From Phoronis australis (Eukaryota; Phoronida; Phoronidae): a stretch of 64,000 bases of DNA. A program made the translations under genes and the position numbers. The notes beneath the pieces were generated by a model. It searched no databases. It was not told where the DNA came from and saw only the letters and a list, made by a program, of their open reading frames with translations. The stretch's first letter is position 1; every line of letters starts with the position of its first letter. The stretch lies in assembly GCA_002633005.1 (NCBI GenBank), contig NMRA01000562.1:177386-241385 (forward strand), written 5' to 3'. Positions 58,261 to 64,000 of the stretch are shown here, piece by piece.

Positions 58261-60600
58261 CAACCTGTATCTGTATATTTCGGGTAGATACTTGGAGTGG
58301 TTTATCATTTTTATTGTTTTTCGTAAATGACACTACATTTTGATTTTTTACTGAAGACTGTAATTGTTTGAAACGGCACCAAAGGTCCAATTAATTATAA
58401 TATATAAAGATGTATAATTTTGAATGAAGGCCTGACTAAGTTATCCCCAGCAAGTGTGAAGGATCTATATTCTAAAACCTTAGTCTTCATAGTGTAGAAA
58501 TCTTTTGAATCATTGAAATTATTTCCCTAATGGTTTAATACATAACCTCTCTGGTTAATTTCTTTCTTTATGTTAATATTACACGCCGTTACTTTTCGCA
58601 TTTTGGCAACACTCTTGATTTTTAGAAGTAAAATTTTTTTTAAACCAAACAGGTATGTGAAACGATATCTACTTGTGAATCAAATTATTGTTTTTTGCTT
58701 CTAGTACAAGCGGAAGATCTAACAAAGGGCCTTCTATTGATATGGCTCTTACGCAATTTGGTTGAAAAACGGCGGAGTTTCGAAAAGTTTAAAGACAGTC
58801 AATTCCATAGCAAGTGCACACACTGGAACAAACGAATGCAAACAACTCACATGCATGCGAGAGCTGCTGCAAGATAGGAATTGACATTCCAGGAAGAGAT
58901 TTCCATGGATTGAACCACGCGACCTAGCATTTTCCATTTTAATATTATGCTAATTATTATTAGGAAGATCAGTAACACTGATGCCTTTGTTCAAAGGTAA
59001 ATCTTAAGCAGCTGACCACAGTGATGAGACGTGCTGTCTGCCTTCTCATAAAAGTTCCTCCAAAAGTCCTTCAAAAGTTGTTCGTAGTTTCAGAGGTGCA
59101 TTGCGCCAAGCAGAGGCGCCTACCTTGCCGTGAAATCATAAAAACCTCAAATCTCTTTATGTAGGTCAAGAATTTAAAATATTCACAAAAACGAAGAAAC
59201 GCATTGTGTGTTTTGCACATCCAAAGCAACCAATGCGTCTTTGTGTTCCACAGTATCCTTTGTTTGAATTGAACTTGGTACAAAAAATTCATGGATTTCC
59301 CCTGACGTAATCGGCGACTGAAACTAACCCGTCGTGACGAGAAAATTAATATGATTAGTTTGAAGCACTACCAACCTGCCACTTAATTATCTCAAGCATA
59401 GAAGTCATTTACAATCCGAGACTGATGGTATACCAGTGAGTTACCTAAATCAAAATTTGGTTTTGAACAGATGGCGCGAGCCTATTTACCCTTTAGATGA
59501 GACACAATAGCCGACTGATTCCACTCGCTAAAATATGTGCGTAATTGATCTATGGATTCGCTGGCATCCTATTTAGTGAGTTTCCTTCAGCGTGTGAGCA
59601 AGAAACATGCTGTCTTTTGCAGTCGTATCGACCGCCAATGACTATAAAAATATGCCAGGCAAGTGTTAATTGAATCAGTGCACGCCCACACACAAACGTG
59701 CCCACGGTGTTGCGAAACTAGCACGTTTATTAACATTTGCACCTGCAGGCTCTTTACGTTACAATACCAGGAATTCTGATAGTAACCTGCAGTGCGGTAT
59801 ATTCTGAAAACGGCACACTAGGCTTGCTTTCGAAAAGGAAAAGAATAAACGCAAAATGCATCATAAGGTAGCCCAAACTAGGTGGTTGCCTGGTTGCAAA
59901 TATTTTCATTGTTACGATGTTTTGAAAAAGGGCAGGTAAAACATTGACTCGTTTGATAAGGCCGCATTTAAAAGTTTGTTTATTTCCTCGCCCCTTTCCC
60001 ACAATCCTCTGAAATGTGTTGGTACTAAGAAAATATGTTTGAAGCGCTCTCATGGGGAATTGTTTTTGCTGGAGTGTAAATATATGTTTTGAATTGCGCA
60101 ATGCGTTTTATGGTCGGTCGCGCGAGTTTCTTGTTTTTCCGCTGACGAAATGCAGTTGCAGCGTTAATTTTTTATGGCAAGGGTAAATGAATCAACTATA
60201 GTTTTTGAAAACAACTCTGGCTGTCGAACAGTCCATGGTTGCCATTCCATGAAAGTAGCAACTGTCAATGAAGTTTCAGTTAATGCCAATTTAATAACAC
60301 CGTTAACTTGGGATCTAATTATGGGGCGGAATGGCTTGAGTTAATGACGTGCTCTTACGTTGTGGCACATTGTGAAGATAGTCTGCTTATGAGAGAGTCG
60401 ATAAAATGATCTATGTGTATCAGATGGATTTGGTATTTTGTTTACTACACATCAAGACGATAGCCTAGCTGCCACGTTATGTACACACAGACATTCCATA
60501 TGCAAACACGTACTGTAAAATAAAGAACTAATTCATTTCAAAATGAGTGGACTTGTCTGTACATTTATAGTACTCATACATGAGAATATACGCATGCATA
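58261..60600. other. No supported gene
   Basis: Frames up to 115 codons (59754-60101, minus) with no motif. No RNA gene or repeat pair recognised. Confidence 0.4.
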
Positions 60601-60703
60601 CCCAAGGCCCCATACAGACGCTCATACGTACACCCACACACACGCATACACAGATATACAATGTATAAATACGCAAACACATACATACATACATACATCA
60701 TGC
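60601..60703. repeat. CA/TACA-rich simple sequence
   Basis: Degenerate CATACA, CACACA and CATACATACATAC words, the C-rich-strand counterpart of the tract at 60936. About 230 bp of ordinary sequence separates the two. Confidence 0.85.
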
Positions 60704-60935
60704 ACAGAATGTACGTATGCACTTCTATTGTATACATAAACTGGGTATACTTGCCAAAATTAATTGACAGCTTAGTTGAACACTTAAAACCAATAAAAAG
60801 CGTTTTGTCTAACTTTTGTCGGAATGTAATGAGACATTGCGTCCAGCCGCTAATCAGTTATCTGTGTAATGGACTTGCGCAATTTCGACAACGTAAACTG
60901 AGCAACATTTGTTGAAATGTTGTCGAAATGTGTTA

Positions 60936-61083
60936 TGCATGTATGCATGTATGTATGTATATATGCATGCATTTATGTATGTATGTATGTATGCATGCAT
61001 GCATGCATGTATGTATGTATGTATGTATGAATATGTATGCATGCGTGCACTAATGTATGCGTATATGTGTATGGATGTATACA
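60936..61083. repeat. TATG/CATG tetranucleotide microsatellite
   Basis: Long runs of TGTATGTATG and GCATGCATGCATG, interrupted twice. It is the reverse complement in character of the tract at 60601, so the pair could fold back across the intervening 230 bp. Confidence 0.93.
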
Positions 61084-61789
61084 CAGGTCAGATAAACCGG
61101 ACGGCGTCGAAATTCCACAGTTTCGGAGCACATAACATGCATACAGTTATACAATCATAAATGCATACTTGTATTCAAACATACATATCACTCATACAAA
61201 TACACGCACGCGAGCTCGTGCGCGCAAACACGAGGTTGTAATGTTATAATGACGTTCAACAGCATAGTCTAAAACTTTAAAAGTTAAAGTCAACATGTAA
61301 AACAGTTTCAGCAATTAAAAGCCCATACCAGCAACAACATATTCTCGTGCCATAGTCACGTGCTCACCACATGAACCACTTAGAACTTATTAAAATACTT
61401 GTCAAACAGCCTGGGAACAACCAAAACGTGTGATTGGTGGTACCCTCGTTTTTGTGAAGAAACATTTCATGTCGGAAGAATAAAGATTCCACCGAAAAGC
61501 TAAATTACAGCCATTTTACCGCCTTCTGAAATGAACCATTTATAGCCTTATAAACTAGTTTCAAACTTTTTATTGAGTTTCGAAGTAGCTTCTGTGTTAG
61601 CCTTGAAAAAAACCAACAGTTCCAAAGTTCAGAAATTACTTTTAATTTGAGCGGGTAAAACGTTGAAACAAGCTCTTTTAACGCTAAGCGATTTTAAAGT
61701 AATCCTTTGTCATTTTTAACAGCCCTTATACGTTAGTTAAGGATGTCTGAAACCTTATCAAAAATTTGGCCATTTTTACATTATTTCAC
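61084..61789. other. No supported gene
   Basis: AT-rich sequence with short frames; no features recognised. Confidence 0.4.
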
Positions 61790-63080
61790 ATGTGCCTAGC
61801 AAAATACCATATCTTCATTCTCGTAACGGTGAGAAAAAAAAGATTTGGCAGAACCACCTTGGAACACCACAACCGCGTGTTTACTACTTATCCGAATTCA
61901 AAGGTTACAGGGCTGTCATTCAAATGGAATCTCCCGCGAGGCACATAGCAGTTCCGCATGTACCCTTAGTCCTTTCATTCACTGAGTCGACATAATATTG
62001 CGTCAACGACGTGTACATATGATAGAGCGATGCCGGGGAAAACAAATTCAAAACGTAGCGTTGATCCTGAGAGAGTTGTGTTTCTGCATGCACACGACTG
62101 TTGAGAACCAATGATACGAGTCGACTTACGCTTCTGTGACTTAGTGTTCATAAACACAGCAAGTTGTGAAAAGAGATAAATCTTCACCCAAATTCCTTAA
62201 ATCGGGTAATTTGACATTTCGCCGACTCAATTTCTGTAACCATTTCGTAGTTGGTTTTTACATCAGTCTCCCAACTCAGTGGTGGTGTCTTAACAATGAA
62301 CTGTTGACCTACTTTAAAGTGGACCACAATGCACCAGCTTTATCCACTTCATAAGCTGGCTCCGCCCGTGACAAGATTGGCTCGGTTTAAATGAATAGTT
62401 TTTTGTGATAATTAAGTTAATTGGGCACTGCAAATTCATATGACATTGTTCGTGAATGCTGAAATAATATAACTTGGCTAAGGGGTGTATAGGTTATATT
62501 GACCAAAAACAAGTTTTCACATAGTAATTGACCTACAGTAAGTATTTGACAAGGCCTTGAGATCTTCACGTCCCGCCACATAATCGGCTTTTTCTCGGCC
62601 TCAGAAAATCGACTTAATTTGAGCTAAGGAACAGAGTTCTCTAAAACGGCTTTGTGGATTTCGCTGAAACTTTCCAAACTTAATATTTATTTATCAATCT
62701 CAAAACGCTGTTAGGATTTTTTAATATAAATACATATTTCTTGCGTAATGCAACGACTTCTATTTTTTACTAAAATATCTTACGTTTTGCGAGTTGATTT
62801 GTCATAGAAATCAAACGAAAAGGCTAATCGAAAATTACTAACAACGTTTTTGAGGTAACTGGTGAAGTTTTTATTTGAAAAAGGTTTCGTGAAAATCGAC
62901 AAGAGGGGTTATTTTGCTGGGAAGGGACTTTCTTTAAACGTTGGATTTGACTTAAAAAAGGTGTTAACGTAATATTCCTTGGTGTTTTTTCTTTCAGAAA
63001 ATATATGCTTTCACTAGTTGACAAAGCCTAGTTCTTTATATACTAGTTAGAATGGAGGCCACTAAATAAGGTTTGAGATA
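61790..63080 (+). repeat. Dispersed repeat, copy 2 (more continuous)
   Basis: Diverged relative of 48520-50640 in the same orientation, lacking the roughly 0.9-kb insertion of copy 1. Conserved words include AACCGCGTGTTTAC, TGTTCATAAACACAGCAAGT, CCATTTCGTAGTTGG, AATGAACTGTTGACCTAC and GGTTATATTGACCAAAA. Frames do not correspond between copies, so it is not a conserved gene. Element class unknown. Confidence 0.7.
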
Positions 63081-64000
63081 ACTTCAGCAGGTCACTTAAC
63101 AGTTGACGAGACTGTCTCGTTCACTAGGAGGGTCACCTGGAACTGCCAAACAACATATTAAGGAAATTGACGACATTTTGTGAATACGCGCAAGTATAGT
63201 TCTACAAAAAGAAAGCAGACGATGTTATTGGAAGAAAAATGGTCGGTAGGCATGGTTTCTCATGTCTGGTATCACAAGATAATGCCATGCTGTTTCGTCT
63301 GAATATACCGCATCTGGTTACATGTGGAGATAAATTGATGCCCTATCAAAGTAAAATGATGCGCTAGTGTTGGCTTACGAAATAAATGCTTCGGAGGTCG
63401 GTGACTTCCGCACTACGCAAACATTTGTCTTGTTTTCATCCTCCATTAGTAATGCTAATGGCGGCTTGATCGAAAATATGCACATTGCACCCCAATTGGT
63501 AAATCAACCAATTAAAACCAAATATTCATGTAAGTTTGGCATCGAGACCGGAGTGTCAAAAGTTGTTTGTGCTTTAATCGTTGTGTTGCCTGTTATGTTG
63601 CCGAACTGTAAACTTTATAAAGGAGAGTATCGCGTTGGGACGGTATTTCTCACTCTCCCCGAAGATTCCAGCAGTGCTCTCAGAATGACCGGCAGTTGGA
63701 CACTGACATTCACTGTTATTTCATGACAAAGTCAAAAGCTTCGCTCAAAGCCTTTCCGTGAGTCGGAATTTTCACCGAAGTTGGCACTCAAAACAAAAAA
63801 AAAACAAAAACAGTGCAGGTGGTCTGATGTCATTTGCGGTGCATCGGACGTGCGCAGGCCTCATGGTTGGGCCCATTGCACAAAACACCTGAGCAAAGGC
63901 ACGAGACCCCAATTATGGCTCCTCGTGAAGAAAGTTTTCAAGTCTGCCAGTCTCCTTTAGGAAAACGGACAGACGTTTCCATTTGTTGCCATGCACTATA
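63081..64000. other. No supported gene
   Basis: The longest frame (63367-63726, 119 codons, starting at TTG) has no recognised motif. It could be an exon, but there is no support beyond its length. Confidence 0.35.

Noticed and set aside
63367-63726. 119-codon frame near the window end
   Set aside because: It starts at TTG and lacks motifs; length alone is within chance for this window.

Overview
The window is eukaryotic nuclear DNA from an invertebrate. It is AT-rich, nearly gene-free and full of degraded mobile elements. No bacterial gene organisation is present and no open frame exceeds about 170 codons outside the gap. The mix of elements is typical of marine invertebrate genomes such as hemichordates, echinoderms, cephalochordates or molluscs: short hAT-like elements with 5-bp target duplications, TTAA-flanked elements with THAP or P2X7-type C-terminal domains, Penelope-like and LINE remnants, tRNA-derived SINEs, and frequent TACATGTA and TAGGCCTA words. 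The species cannot be fixed from this sequence alone.

Layout. 1-13 kb: mostly unannotatable single-copy-like DNA with two tRNA-derived SINEs (1421, and 4985 on the minus strand). 13-26 kb: short hAT-like elements of two families (13125, 14417, 22295, 25970), small tandem repeats, and a possible 3-kb element with inverted ends at 19011/22081. 26.5-27.0 kb: the only convincing cellular gene fragment. It is the first coding exon, on the minus strand, of a secreted precursor for a four-cysteine, probably amidated peptide, with TATA-like and CRE-like sites just upstream. 27.5-34 kb: a dense block of element remnants (Penelope-like C-terminus, LINE reverse transcriptase, truncated THAP element, hAT-like elements, foldback). 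34.1-41.8 kb: a 2.6-kb unit present twice in direct orientation. The first copy carries two insertions absent from the second: a hAT-like element holding the 667-base assembly gap, and a 1.34-kb TTAA-flanked THAP element. 42-46 kb: a microsatellite, a LINE 3' end and another hAT-like element. 46.5-54.2 kb: two TTAA-flanked elements of one family in opposite orientation, each with decayed remains of a gene whose product resembles the P2X7 intracellular-domain family. Between them lie a diverged dispersed repeat (second copy at 61.8-63.1 kb) and a LINE fragment. 55-58.3 kb: a foldback built on ATTCAACGCG words, then a 0.5-kb direct duplication joined at a single N. 58-64 kb: mostly unannotatable DNA with a TATG microsatellite.

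The elements do not form a working pathway; nearly all are broken. The points of most interest are the candidate peptide precursor, the THAP element whose inverted arms both contain a copy of the gene start, the TTAA family with P2X7-C-like cargo, and the coincidence of all four isolated Ns with structural anomalies, which suggests that some duplications are assembly joins or separated haplotypes.
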